From assembly GCA_002307235.1 (NCBI GenBank), contig DBTV01000028.1:1-61565 (forward strand): DNA of 61,565 bases. Direction: 5' to 3'. This DNA is from Acidobacteriaceae bacterium UBA1307. GTDB taxonomy: Bacteria; Acidobacteriota; Terriglobia; Terriglobales; Acidobacteriaceae. Position 1 is the first letter of the stretch; every line of letters starts with the position of its first letter. Both the position numbers and the translations under genes were made by a program. Shown piece after piece: positions 41,638-49,877 of this stretch. The notes below the pieces were generated by a model. That model was not told the DNA's origin and ran no database searches. It saw nothing but the letters and a program-made list of their open reading frames with translations.

Positions 41638-42732
41638 GTGCAAACCATCGGCGTCGACACCCCTTCGGCCAAATACAACGTCCACGTAGGCTCGAACCTT
41701 TTGGAAACGCTGGTGCCGCGCATGCGCCGCGCCGGCATCGCGCTGCCCCGGCGCGTCTTCGTGCTCACCTCGCCCGCCATCTGGGCCCTGTGGAAGGAGG
41801 CGTTCCTCACCTCCTTTGCCGAAGAACCGATTGTGCTCTTTCTTGAGCCCGGCGAAAAATTCAAAACGCTCACCAGCGTCGAACGGCTCGCGCGCGAGAT
41901 GGTCCGCGCCGGCGGCGACCGTGGCAGCCTGCTCATCGCCTTTGGCGGCGGCATCGTCGGCGACGTCGGCGGCTTCCTGGCCGCCATCTTCATGCGCGGC
42001 ATTCCCTTTGTGCAGGTGCCCACCACGCTGCTCGCTCAGGTGGACTCGAGCGTCGGCGGCAAGACCGGCGTGAACCTTGCCGAGGGCAAAAACCTCATCG
42101 GCAGCTTCCATCAACCGCGCGCCGTCTATGCCGACATCCGCACCCTTTCGACCCTGCCCGAGCGCGAGCTCAAGGCCGGACTGCAAGAGAGCGTCAAGGC
42201 GGGCATCATCCGCGACCGCGCTCTGGTCCGCTTCATGGAGTCAAAGGCCACGCAGATTCTGGCGCGCGAACCGAAGGCGCTCGAAAAGGTCATCGCCGCC
42301 TCGATCCGCATGAAGGCCGACGTCGTGCATCTCGATGAGCGCGAGGGCGGCCTGCGCATGATTCTGAACTTTGGCCACACCATCGGCCACGCCCTTGAAC
42401 AGGCCACCGGCTACAAGGTGCTGCTGCACGGCGAGGCCGTCGGCTGGGGCATGATCGCCGCGCTTGACCTGGCGCTGGCGCGTGGCACCATCAGCCGCGC
42501 GCAACACGAGCGGCTCGAAAGGCTCATCGCGATGTACGGCCCGCTGCCCGCGCTCACTCTGCGCCCGGCCCGCGTGGTCGCCGCTGCCGGTCACGACAAA
42601 AAAAGCATCGGTGGCGTACTGCGTTTTATTCTGCCCATCGGCATCGGTTCTTCGGGCATCGTCGAAGACGTGACGCCGGAGGAGTTAGCAGAGATTGCGG
42701 CCTCTGTCCTGGTACGCGCCAAACAGGCGTAA
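41638..42732 (+). CDS. aroB: 3-dehydroquinate synthase
   Basis: AroB makes 3-dehydroquinate, the first ring of the shikimate pathway. The 364-aa protein has GGGIVGDVGGFLAAIFMRGI (NAD and substrate binding), PTTLLAQVDSSVGGKTGVNL, the Zn-binding ILNFGHTIGHALE and LHGEAVGWGM. The GTG at 41638 (VQTIGVDTPSAKYNV) matches the family start; the frame is open to 41539, but that region is the upstream terminator hairpin. The ribosome site is weak. It is followed after 131 bp by a phosphotransacetylase gene on the same strand. Confidence 0.93.
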   Translation: MQTIGVDTPSAKYNVHVGSNLLETLVPRMRRAGIALPRRVFVLTSPAIWALWKEAFLTSFAEEPIVLFLEPGEKFKTLTSVERLAREMVRAGGDRGSLLIAFGGGIVGDVGGFLAAIFMRGIPFVQVPTTLLAQVDSSVGGKTGVNLAEGKNLIGSFHQPRAVYADIRTLSTLPERELKAGLQESVKAGIIRDRALVRFMESKATQILAREPKALEKVIAASIRMKADVVHLDEREGGLRMILNFGHTIGHALEQATGYKVLLHGEAVGWGMIAALDLALARGTISRAQHERLERLIAMYGPLPALTLRPARVVAAAGHDKKSIGGVLRFILPIGIGSSGIVEDVTPEELAEIAASVLVRAKQA

Positions 42733-42863
42733 CAGTACCGCACTGCGATATTTCACCCCGCATTGTGACCCGAGGCACACCCGCCGCGATCCCCTGCGAG
42801 AGACAATGAAAGAGTAGGCCCGTTCGCCCTCCTGGCGGCGCGCCCCCAGGAGAAAAAAGACAC

Positions 42864-43787
42864 ATGGCTGATTTGCACATCTTTAATCAATTTGTTGAGC
42901 GCACCAAGGCATTTCCCGCACTGCCCACCGCCGTGGTTTGGCCGTTGACCGACGTGGCCCTGGAGGGCGCTGTCGAGGCTGCCCAGGCCGGCATCATTGA
43001 GCCCATCCTGTTTGGACCCGAGGCCAAGATCAAGGCTCTGGCCGCTGAGCTGAAGCTCGACGTGAGCAAGTACACCTTCGTCGAAGCCGCCACGGAAGCC
43101 AAGGCTGCCGAGCTCGGCTGCATCGCCTGTCGCGAGGGCAAGGCCGGCGTCATGATGAAGGGCTCGCTGCACACCGACACGCTGATGCATGCGGCCATGA
43201 ACAAGGAAACCGGCCTGCGCGGCCGCGGTCGCATCTCCCACGTCTTCCTTTTGGACACCCCGGCCTATGAGCGCACCGTGCTCGTTACCGACGCGGCCAT
43301 CAACATCGCACCCGAGCTTGAGGACAAGTTCCACATCATCCGCAACGCCATCGATCTGGCGCACGGCCTGGGCATCGAGAAGCCGAACGTGGCTCTGCTG
43401 GCCGCCGTTGAAACCGTGAACCCGAAGATGCCGACCACGCTTGAAGCCGCTGCCCTGTGCAAGATGGCTGACCGTGGCCAGATCACCGGCGCCGTGCTCG
43501 ACGGCCCGCTCTCGTTTGACACGGCCATCAGCACCAACTCGGCCAAGCTGAAGAAGCTGACCTCGCCGGTCAGCGGCCACGCCGACATTCTGGTGGCTCC
43601 GAACCTCGAAGCCGGCAACATGCTGGTCAAGGAACTGGTGTACTGGGGCGGCGCCAAGGTTGCCGGCCTGGTGCTCGGCGCCCGCGTGCCGGTCATCCTC
43701 ACCAGCCGCGCCGACTCGGCCGAGTCGCGCCTGAGCAGCTGCGCCGTGGCGACCCTCTACCACTACGCCAAGAACCCGGTGAAGTAA
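42864..43787 (+). CDS. Phosphate acetyl/butyryltransferase
   Basis: The 307-aa enzyme belongs to the Pta/Ptb superfamily, which exchanges CoA for phosphate on acyl groups: ARVPVILTSRADSAESRLSS at the end and GAVLDGPLSFDTAIS are characteristic. Length and the lack of an N-terminal DRTGG domain fit the short, butyryltransferase-like class often annotated as bifunctional with enoyl-CoA hydratase. No acetate or butyrate kinase gene is adjacent, so the acyl group is uncertain. GGAGAAAA lies before the ATG and a perfect terminator after the stop. Confidence 0.85.
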   Translation: MADLHIFNQFVERTKAFPALPTAVVWPLTDVALEGAVEAAQAGIIEPILFGPEAKIKALAAELKLDVSKYTFVEAATEAKAAELGCIACREGKAGVMMKGSLHTDTLMHAAMNKETGLRGRGRISHVFLLDTPAYERTVLVTDAAINIAPELEDKFHIIRNAIDLAHGLGIEKPNVALLAAVETVNPKMPTTLEAAALCKMADRGQITGAVLDGPLSFDTAISTNSAKLKKLTSPVSGHADILVAPNLEAGNMLVKELVYWGGAKVAGLVLGARVPVILTSRADSAESRLSSCAVATLYHYAKNPVK

Positions 43788-43812
43788 CTCCTTCGTCTTT
43801 CTGCGGTACGAC

Positions 43813-43846
43813 AAACGGGCGCGATCCTTATGGATCGCGCCCGTTT
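43813..43846. terminator. Intrinsic terminator after the phosphotransacetylase gene
   Basis: A perfect 15-bp stem AAACGGGCGCGATCC / GGATCGCGCCCGTTT with a TTAT loop. Confidence 0.9.
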
Positions 43847-43850
43847 TAGT

Positions 43851-44269
43851 GTGCAGGAAAGAGGGAACAGTGGACAGACGAAGATGTTTGCCTTTTTTCG
43901 TCTGGCAAGCCGGGGCCACATACGCCCCGCAAGGGGCGGAAGGAAAAGAGCCCCGGGTGGATCCTGAGCGCAAGCGAAGGAGGAACCCGGGGAATGCTGT
44001 CGCACGGAACCCCGCGCCCCGTAGGGCGCGCTGCGAATCTGCCCTCAAGTTTTCCGTAAGGGGCGAAGGACATGTGGGGTGCGGTGTTTTTTGAAAGGCC
44101 GCCGCAGATCCCTCGGCTCACCACCCCCAGGCTGAAGAAAACGCCTGGGGCCCCGTTCGCTCGGGATGACAGGGCTTTGGGGGGACGGCGGAGGGTGAGG
44201 ATGATAGGGAGTTTGCTGAATGCGCGACTCATCCCTCAGTCCCTGGTCCCTGGTCCCTGCTCCCTAGTC
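43851..44269. repeat. Repeat-dense intergenic hub (no gene)
   Basis: This stretch holds no credible gene. It contains an ACTGTCC-family remnant (43853-43876), CCCGCAAGGGGCGG, a hairpin with arms CCCCGGGT / ACCCGGGG around GGATCCTGAGCGCAAGCGAAGG (about 43950-43995), the dispersed repeat at 44101-44169, and the start of the GTCCCT array. It looks like a landing site for several repeat classes. Confidence 0.7.
44101..44169 (-). repeat. Dispersed hairpin-forming repeat (REP-like), copy 2
   Basis: On the minus strand it reads GTCATCCCGAGCGAACGGGG, a central CCCCAGGC…GCCTGGGG hairpin and GGATCTGCGG at the end. It differs from the copy at 25559 by only a few bases, and both keep pairing arms. Confidence 0.85.
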
Positions 44270-44289
44270 CCTAGTCCCTACGTCCCTGC
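44229..44289 (-). repeat. GTCCCT-family array B4 at the sugar porter 3' end
   Basis: About eight units: CAGTCCCT, GGTCCCT, GGTCCCT, GCTCCCT, AGTCCCT, AGTCCCT, ACGTCCCT, GCCCCT. The porter's TAG stop and its last residues (GQGRRD) come from it. Confidence 0.93.
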
Positions 44290-46055
44290 CCCTCAAACAC
44301 CGCCTCGATCTCCTCGAGCGTCTTGCCCTTGGTCTCGGGCAGGAAGAAGCCGGCAATCGCGATGTAGACCACGGTGAAGCCAGCGAAGAGGAAGAAGATC
44401 GACGAGTAGCCCCAGCGGCCGACGAAGGGCAGGAAGATGCCTGCCAGAATCGCCGACAGCAACTGGTTGAGCACCAGCGCGATGCTCATGCCGTTTGAGC
44501 GGATGCGGGTCGGCATCAGCTCGCTCAGCGCCAGCCACACCACCACGCCCGGCCCAAAGGCATAGCTTGCGATAAACGCATAAAGCCCGAGCGCCACCAG
44601 CCAGCCATGCTGCGCCGAGGGAATCGGCGCGATGATCGCCTTCTGAATCCGCAACGGCGCGGTCTGCGCGGCGGCGAGGTTGCCCGTCGGATTCTTGAAG
44701 AAGGCATCGATCTTGCCCGAAGGCAAACTCGAGGCGCGGTCAATCTCGATCGGTGCGGCGGCGGAGTCATCGGAGCGGACAAAGTTGGTCGCCGCCGTAA
44801 AGTCACCGTAGGAGTAAATGATCTCCAGCGACGCGCGGTCCGGGTCGATGGCCGTCTGGCCCGCCAGCAGTTTGCGCGACGCGGCGCGGTCAAAGGTCAG
44901 CTTGGCGTGCGGATCGGCATCAAGCATCGCCTGCACCGCCGGAGCCACATTCACCGTCTGCCGCTCCGTGCCCACAAACAGCACGCCGACGTAGAGCAGA
45001 GAGGCGATAATGCCGCTCAGGCCGAAGAGAATCAGGAAGCGCCGCCCGCGCTTGTCCACCAGACTCATGCCCACCATCGTCAGCAAAAAGTTGACGCAGG
45101 TGAAGGCCACATAGCCCCAGTGCGCGGCCAAGTCCGACAGGCCGCTTTGCAGCAGGATGCCCGTGTTGTAGCCGATGATCGAGTTGATGCCCGTGCCCTG
45201 ATTCAAAAACAGAATCGCGCAGGCCAGCAGAAACGGGATTACATATTTGCGGCGCAGCAATGAATCCTTGGCCTGCGCGCCGGTTTTCTTCTCTTCGGCA
45301 ACGCTGGCCACGGTGGCCATCTCTTCGAGTTCAAACTCAGCCTGCTCGGGCGTGCGCGAACGCAGCAGAGCGGCGCGAGCCTCCTCAACCTGTCCGCGGC
45401 GATAGAGCCAGCGCGGCGACTCGGCCACCAGCAGGCTGCCCAGCACGAAGAACAATCCCGGCGGCAGCGAGACCCAGAAGATGCGCCGCCACGCCTGATC
45501 CTTGAACTGGAACAGCGCCGATGCGGTCGCCGTCTGCGCCACCGAGGTCACCCGGTAGCTGTAATAAATGCCCACCAACGCGGCCACCACGATGCCCAGC
45601 GTCAGCAACCACTGGAAGGCGCCCGTGCCCTTGCCGCGATTCTTCGCCTCCAGGCACTCGGCCAGATAGAGCGGCACCACAATGCCGACCAGCCCGGCGC
45701 TGACGCCCTGCAGCAGGCGGCCCCAGAACAACGGCATGAATCCGCTCGAAAGCGCGATGACCGGAATGCTGACGACGAAGGTCAGACCGCTCAGAATCAT
45801 CAGCTTCTTGCGGCCCATCCAGTCGGCCAGCAGACCGGCGAACAGCGTCGAAAACACGCCGCCCAACAGCACCGCCGCCACAATCACCGAAAGCTGGCCG
45901 AGCGACAGGTGCGAGGTCGCCTCCAGATACGGCAGCGCGCCGCCGATAATGCCCACATCGATGCCGTACAAAAGGCCACCCAGGCCCGCCACCAGCAGCA
46001 AAAACGCGTTATAACGGCGCAACGAGGCTCCTAAAGCCGTCGGATCGTCGGTCAT
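44271..46055 (-). CDS. Sugar porter family MFS transporter with a large loop insertion
   Basis: This 594-aa major facilitator of the sugar porter family imports sugars, usually with protons. Marker motifs are DWMGRKK (loop 2-3), AESPRWLYRRG after helix 6, NQGTGINSIIGYN in helix 7, DKRGRR and PETKGKTLEEIE at the C terminus. Family members are normally about 460-500 aa; the excess is a hydrophilic block at residues 362-484 between helices 9 and 10, predicted to face outwards. The block could be a ligand-binding or docking domain. The gene is divergent from a GH20 hexosaminidase, so an amino sugar is a reasonable substrate guess. Confidence 0.88.
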   Translation of the reverse strand: MTDDPTALGASLRRYNAFLLLVAGLGGLLYGIDVGIIGGALPYLEATSHLSLGQLSVIVAAVLLGGVFSTLFAGLLADWMGRKKLMILSGLTFVVSIPVIALSSGFMPLFWGRLLQGVSAGLVGIVVPLYLAECLEAKNRGKGTGAFQWLLTLGIVVAALVGIYYSYRVTSVAQTATASALFQFKDQAWRRIFWVSLPPGLFFVLGSLLVAESPRWLYRRGQVEEARAALLRSRTPEQAEFELEEMATVASVAEEKKTGAQAKDSLLRRKYVIPFLLACAILFLNQGTGINSIIGYNTGILLQSGLSDLAAHWGYVAFTCVNFLLTMVGMSLVDKRGRRFLILFGLSGIIASLLYVGVLFVGTERQTVNVAPAVQAMLDADPHAKLTFDRAASRKLLAGQTAIDPDRASLEIIYSYGDFTAATNFVRSDDSAAAPIEIDRASSLPSGKIDAFFKNPTGNLAAAQTAPLRIQKAIIAPIPSAQHGWLVALGLYAFIASYAFGPGVVVWLALSELMPTRIRSNGMSIALVLNQLLSAILAGIFLPFVGRWGYSSIFFLFAGFTVVYIAIAGFFLPETKGKTLEEIEAVFEGQGRRD

Positions 46056-46211
46056 GTGTGGATCCTTTCAGAGCTTCGACCGCCCCGGCAAAACGCCGGC
46101 AAAAATTACGGCCGAAAATTGTATTTCTCCCAAGGTAGCAGTGTGCAGGGGTGCTCTACAATGATCGTATTCAAATAAAACGCTCATTTTCTTGAGCTGA
46201 AAGCGGGGAGT

Positions 46212-48302
46212 ATGTTGCTACCTCTTCGGTCCTTTGGAAAAAATTGCGCAAGTGTCCTTCTTGCCTTGTTGGTCTTTGGTTGCTTTGCTGTCGCCGAGCC
46301 GCATCTGTTGCCAGCCCCACGCGAGGCGCACTTTGGCCCCGCAACCCCGCTTCCGGCGCAGATTGCCGTCAGCGTTCCGGGCCACGATGCCGAAGACGAG
46401 TTTGCCGCGCGCGATCTGGAAGCGTTTCTGGGCTCCGCCGCCGCCAAAGCCGCCGCGCCCGGCGCCTATCGCGTTGAGCTGCTGCGCGCCGCATCCCCCA
46501 CCGCCAAGGCGCTGCTGGCCCGCGAGCACCTGACCTTCGATGCCGCCATGCAGGACGAAGGCTACGTGCTCGTCGTCAAGCCCCGGCAGGCCACCATCAT
46601 CGCCGCCAGCGCCGCGGGCGTCTTCTACGGTGTGCAGAGCTTCAAGCAGTGGCTGCCCGTCACAGGCGAGCCGCGCACCATCCCCACCGGCACCCTTCGC
46701 GACTGGCCGGCGATGCGTTATCGCGGCCTGCAAGACGACCTTTCGCGCGGCCCCTTCCCGACCCTTGAGTTCCAGAAGCAGCAGATTCGCGCTCTGGCCG
46801 CCTACAAGAGCAACCTCTACTCGCCCTATCTGGAGCACACCTTCCAGTACCCGACGCAGCCTTTGGCCGCGCCTCCGGGCAGCGCGCTTACCCCGGCCGA
46901 GGCCAAGGAACTGGTGGCCTACGCCCGCCAATATCACGTGACCATCGTCCCCGAGCAGGAGGCCTTCGGGCACCTGCATCACGTGCTCAAGTACGAGCAG
47001 TACAAAGACGTGGCCGAGGAGCCGCACGGCGACGTGCTCGCGCCAGCCCAGCCCGGCAGCCTGCCGCTCATCAAGGACTGGTTCACGACCCTCGCCGCCA
47101 CCTTCCCCTCGCCCTTTCTGCACATCGGCGCCGACGAGACCTTCGACCTTGGCCGCGGCCGCACCAAGCCGGCCGTCGATGAGCGCGGCTACGGCCCGGT
47201 CTACGTCGACTTTCTCAAGCAGATTCACGATGAGCTGAAGCCGCTCAACCGCAAGATCGTCTTCTGGGGCGACATCGGCGGCGACGACCCGAAGGCCGTC
47301 GCGGGCCTGCCCAAGGACATGATCGCCGTGCCCTGGAATTACTGGGACCAGAAGAACTTCGCGCACCTGATCGAGCCCTTCGCAAAGAACGGCATCGAGA
47401 CCTGGGTTGCCCCCGGCGTCGGCAACTGGAATGAGGTCTATCCGGCCAACCAGAACGCGCTCGGCAACATTCAGGGCTTTGTCCGCGAGGGCCAGCAGCT
47501 CGGCTCGACCGGCATGCTCAACACCGTCTGGAACGATGACGGCGAGGGCCTGTTCAACCTGGACTGGTACGGCGCGGTCTTTGGCGCGGTCGCCAGTTGG
47601 CAGCCCGGCGAAAGCTCCATCGCGGCCTTTGAGGCAGGCTACGGCAAAAACTTCCACGGCGACGCCACCGGCAAGGTCGACGAAGCGCAGAAGGAGATGA
47701 TGGCGGCGCTCACCGCGCTCGGCCATGCGCACAGCGGACTCAACAGCGATCAGCTTTTCTGGGTTGATCCCTGGAGCGAGCAGGGCCAGATCGTTTCGCC
47801 CAAGGTGCTGGCCGTGGCCAGCGAGATGCGCCTGCATGCGGAGCGTGCCATCGTGCTCATCGCCGAAGCCCGCGCGGCGAACCCGGCCCTGCGCCATCAG
47901 GACGCGCTCACCGGCATCGACCTCGGCGCACGCCGCGTCGATCTGATCGGCATGAAGTTCCAGCTCGCCGATGAGATGGTTGCCAACTACACCAAGGCGC
48001 TGGCCAGCCAGCACGACGAAAAGCGCCGGCCCACCGAACGGCTGCTCGAGCAGATTGCCAGCATGAACGGCCGCATGCAGGATCTGCGCGACGGCTACTC
48101 GGCGATCAAGGGCGAGTACAGCCAGCTCTGGCTCGCGGAGAACCGCCCCTACTGGCTCAACAACGTCACCGTGCGCTACGACCTGGCCATCGAACTGTGG
48201 CAGCGCCGCGCCAATCTGTTTGCCGACAAGACGCGCGACTGGGGCAAGGACAAGCCCCTGCCCGCGCTCGCCGCGCTTGAGATGCCTGCCCGCGCGCAGT
48301 AA
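46212..48302 (+). CDS. Beta-N-acetylhexosaminidase, GH20
   Basis: The enzyme removes terminal GlcNAc or GalNAc. The 696-aa protein has an N-terminal signal (residues 1-28), a GH20b-like beta/alpha domain, then the catalytic barrel with WPAMRYRGLQDDLSRGPFP and the Asp308-Glu309 pair in HIGADETFD. A C-terminal helical region of about 200 aa has no clear family. GGGGAG lies just before the ATG. Export, the divergent sugar porter and the nearby LacI regulator suggest an amino-polysaccharide or glycoprotein utilisation locus. A TACAAT box at 46157 may be the -10 element, but no good -35 is seen. Confidence 0.88.
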   Translation: MLLPLRSFGKNCASVLLALLVFGCFAVAEPHLLPAPREAHFGPATPLPAQIAVSVPGHDAEDEFAARDLEAFLGSAAAKAAAPGAYRVELLRAASPTAKALLAREHLTFDAAMQDEGYVLVVKPRQATIIAASAAGVFYGVQSFKQWLPVTGEPRTIPTGTLRDWPAMRYRGLQDDLSRGPFPTLEFQKQQIRALAAYKSNLYSPYLEHTFQYPTQPLAAPPGSALTPAEAKELVAYARQYHVTIVPEQEAFGHLHHVLKYEQYKDVAEEPHGDVLAPAQPGSLPLIKDWFTTLAATFPSPFLHIGADETFDLGRGRTKPAVDERGYGPVYVDFLKQIHDELKPLNRKIVFWGDIGGDDPKAVAGLPKDMIAVPWNYWDQKNFAHLIEPFAKNGIETWVAPGVGNWNEVYPANQNALGNIQGFVREGQQLGSTGMLNTVWNDDGEGLFNLDWYGAVFGAVASWQPGESSIAAFEAGYGKNFHGDATGKVDEAQKEMMAALTALGHAHSGLNSDQLFWVDPWSEQGQIVSPKVLAVASEMRLHAERAIVLIAEARAANPALRHQDALTGIDLGARRVDLIGMKFQLADEMVANYTKALASQHDEKRRPTERLLEQIASMNGRMQDLRDGYSAIKGEYSQLWLAENRPYWLNNVTVRYDLAIELWQRRANLFADKTRDWGKDKPLPALAALEMPARAQ

Positions 48303-48332
48303 TTTTTCTTGCAATAGCACACTGTGCACTCT

Positions 48333-48358
48333 GGCGCGGAGATCAAACTCCGCGCCAC
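48333..48358 (+). terminator. Intrinsic terminator after the GH20 gene
   Basis: A perfect 10-bp stem TGGCGCGGAG / CTCCGCGCCA with a 6-base loop is followed by CTTTTTG. Confidence 0.88.
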
Positions 48359-48424
48359 TTTTTGCACCGTGCTTTTTCGTGAAAAAAAACGCGCCAAGCC
48401 CCCATCGCATTGCACACTAGAAAC

Positions 48425-49180
48425 ATGCTCAACTTCGACGCGCGTCAGACCATGCCTACGCTTCTGCTCGTCGACGATGACCTCATCAGTCGCGAGGTTG
48501 CCGCAACCGTACTGATGATGCAGGGCTACAGCGTCTACTCGGCCGACAGCGGCGAGGCCGCGCTGGCCATGCTGGTCGATGGCCTCTGCGCCCCCGACGC
48601 GATTCTCGTCGACGTGCAGATGCCCGGCCTGAACGGCGTCGAGCTCGTCGCCGCGCTGCGCATCGCGCGGCAGGCCACCATTCTTTTAATCAGCGCCAGC
48701 GAGCCGCCTGTAGAGATGCGCGAAGCCGCCGACGGATTTCTGCTGAAGCCCTTCGACGCCACCGCGCTCGCGCCACTGCTTCAGGGCAACAGGGCGCAAA
48801 AGACCAACGCGGCTGCCAGCACCGCAACGCTGCCCGTCGTGAATGCCGAAACCCTTGCGCAACTGCGCGAGCTCATGCCGGCCACTGCCATCCACGAAGT
48901 CTTCTCCACCGTCGTCACCGATCTGCGCCAGCGCGTCAAGGCCCTCGAAGGCGCCATCGCGCACGAGGACAACGAGGCCATCCGTCGCATCGGTCACTCC
49001 ATCAAGGGCGGCTGCGGCATGGTCGGCGCCAGTGAAGCGGCCGAACTCGGTTCACAATTTGAGACGCTTGCCAGCTCCGGATTCGGTAACCACCTGGATA
49101 ACAAGATGGCTCTGCTCCGAAATTTGCGCGCGGCAACCGGACGACTCCAGCGTATGCTGGAAACAGAATTTTCCGTATAG
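48425..49180 (+). CDS. Response regulator receiver with C-terminal Hpt domain
   Basis: The 251-aa protein joins a receiver domain (residues about 10-125: LLLVDDDLIS acidic pocket, ILVDVQMPGL phospho-Asp, FLLKPFD Lys) to a histidine phosphotransfer domain (about 150-245) with the phospho-His in GHSIKGGCGMVGA. This is the middle part of a phosphorelay, lacking kinase and output. The next gene, a NarL-type regulator 25 bp downstream, is the natural acceptor. A TTG at 48410 or ATG at 48452 are alternative starts. Confidence 0.88.
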   Translation: MLNFDARQTMPTLLLVDDDLISREVAATVLMMQGYSVYSADSGEAALAMLVDGLCAPDAILVDVQMPGLNGVELVAALRIARQATILLISASEPPVEMREAADGFLLKPFDATALAPLLQGNRAQKTNAAASTATLPVVNAETLAQLRELMPATAIHEVFSTVVTDLRQRVKALEGAIAHEDNEAIRRIGHSIKGGCGMVGASEAAELGSQFETLASSGFGNHLDNKMALLRNLRAATGRLQRMLETEFSV

Positions 49181-49205
49181 GTTTCAAGGGAGGCGCGCGG
49201 TTCCC

Positions 49206-49871
49206 ATGGATCGCACCATTCGCATTGTGCTCGCCGACGATCACCCGGTCGTCCGCATCGGCGTCCGCAATATGCTGCTCGCACACGATGGTTTCGAGGT
49301 GGTCGGCGAAGCCTCCGATGGCGACGAAGCCATCACCCAGACGCTGGAGCTGCAACCCGACATTCTGCTGCTCGATCTGCTCATGCCGCGGCTGCCCGGC
49401 CTCGAGGCTCTGCGCGCCATAATGAACGGTCCCTCGACGGCGAAGATCCTACTGCTCACCTCGACCATCACCACCCAGCAGGTCATCGAAGCCTTGCAGA
49501 TCGGCGCGCGCGGCATCGTGCTCAAGGACGCGCTCATCAACCATCTGCAGACCGCCATCCGCACCGTGGCCAACGGCGACTACTGGATCGGCGGCAAACG
49601 CGTCGTCAATCTTCTCTCGGCCCTGCATGAGCTGACGGAGAAGGCCGCCGTGCCGCAGCACAAGACTTATGGCCTAACGCCGCGTGAGCTCGAGGTAGTC
49701 GGCTGCATCGTCGAAGGCTGCTCGAATCGCGACATCGCCCGGCAGTTCACGCTGAGCGAAGAGACCGTCAAGCGCCATCTGTCGAATATCTTCGACAAGA
49801 CCGGCGTCTCGACCCGGCTGGAACTTGCTCTGTTCGCCATCGCCCACCACCTGGTCGAAACTCCGCAATAA
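49206..49871 (+). CDS. NarL/FixJ-type response regulator
   Basis: The 221-aa protein has a receiver domain (IVLADDHPVVRIG, phospho-Asp in ILLLDLLMPRLPG, Lys in GIVLKDAL) and a LuxR-type helix-turn-helix (LTPRELEVVGCIVEGCSNRD, LSEETVKRHLSNIFDKTGV). AGGGAGG lies 12 bp before the ATG. It is probably co-transcribed with the REC-Hpt gene and receives phosphate through it. No histidine kinase is in the window. It converges with the LacI-type gene with only 6 bp between the stops. Confidence 0.92.
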   Translation: MDRTIRIVLADDHPVVRIGVRNMLLAHDGFEVVGEASDGDEAITQTLELQPDILLLDLLMPRLPGLEALRAIMNGPSTAKILLLTSTITTQQVIEALQIGARGIVLKDALINHLQTAIRTVANGDYWIGGKRVVNLLSALHELTEKAAVPQHKTYGLTPRELEVVGCIVEGCSNRDIARQFTLSEETVKRHLSNIFDKTGVSTRLELALFAIAHHLVETPQ

Positions 49872-49877
49872 GAAAAT

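Noticed and set aside
46218..48410. Open minus-strand frame of 730 codons opposite the GH20 gene
   Set aside because: The plus strand encodes a clear GH20 enzyme with catalytic Asp-Glu. The opposite frame is open because of high GC at third positions; its translation has no domain or start signal.
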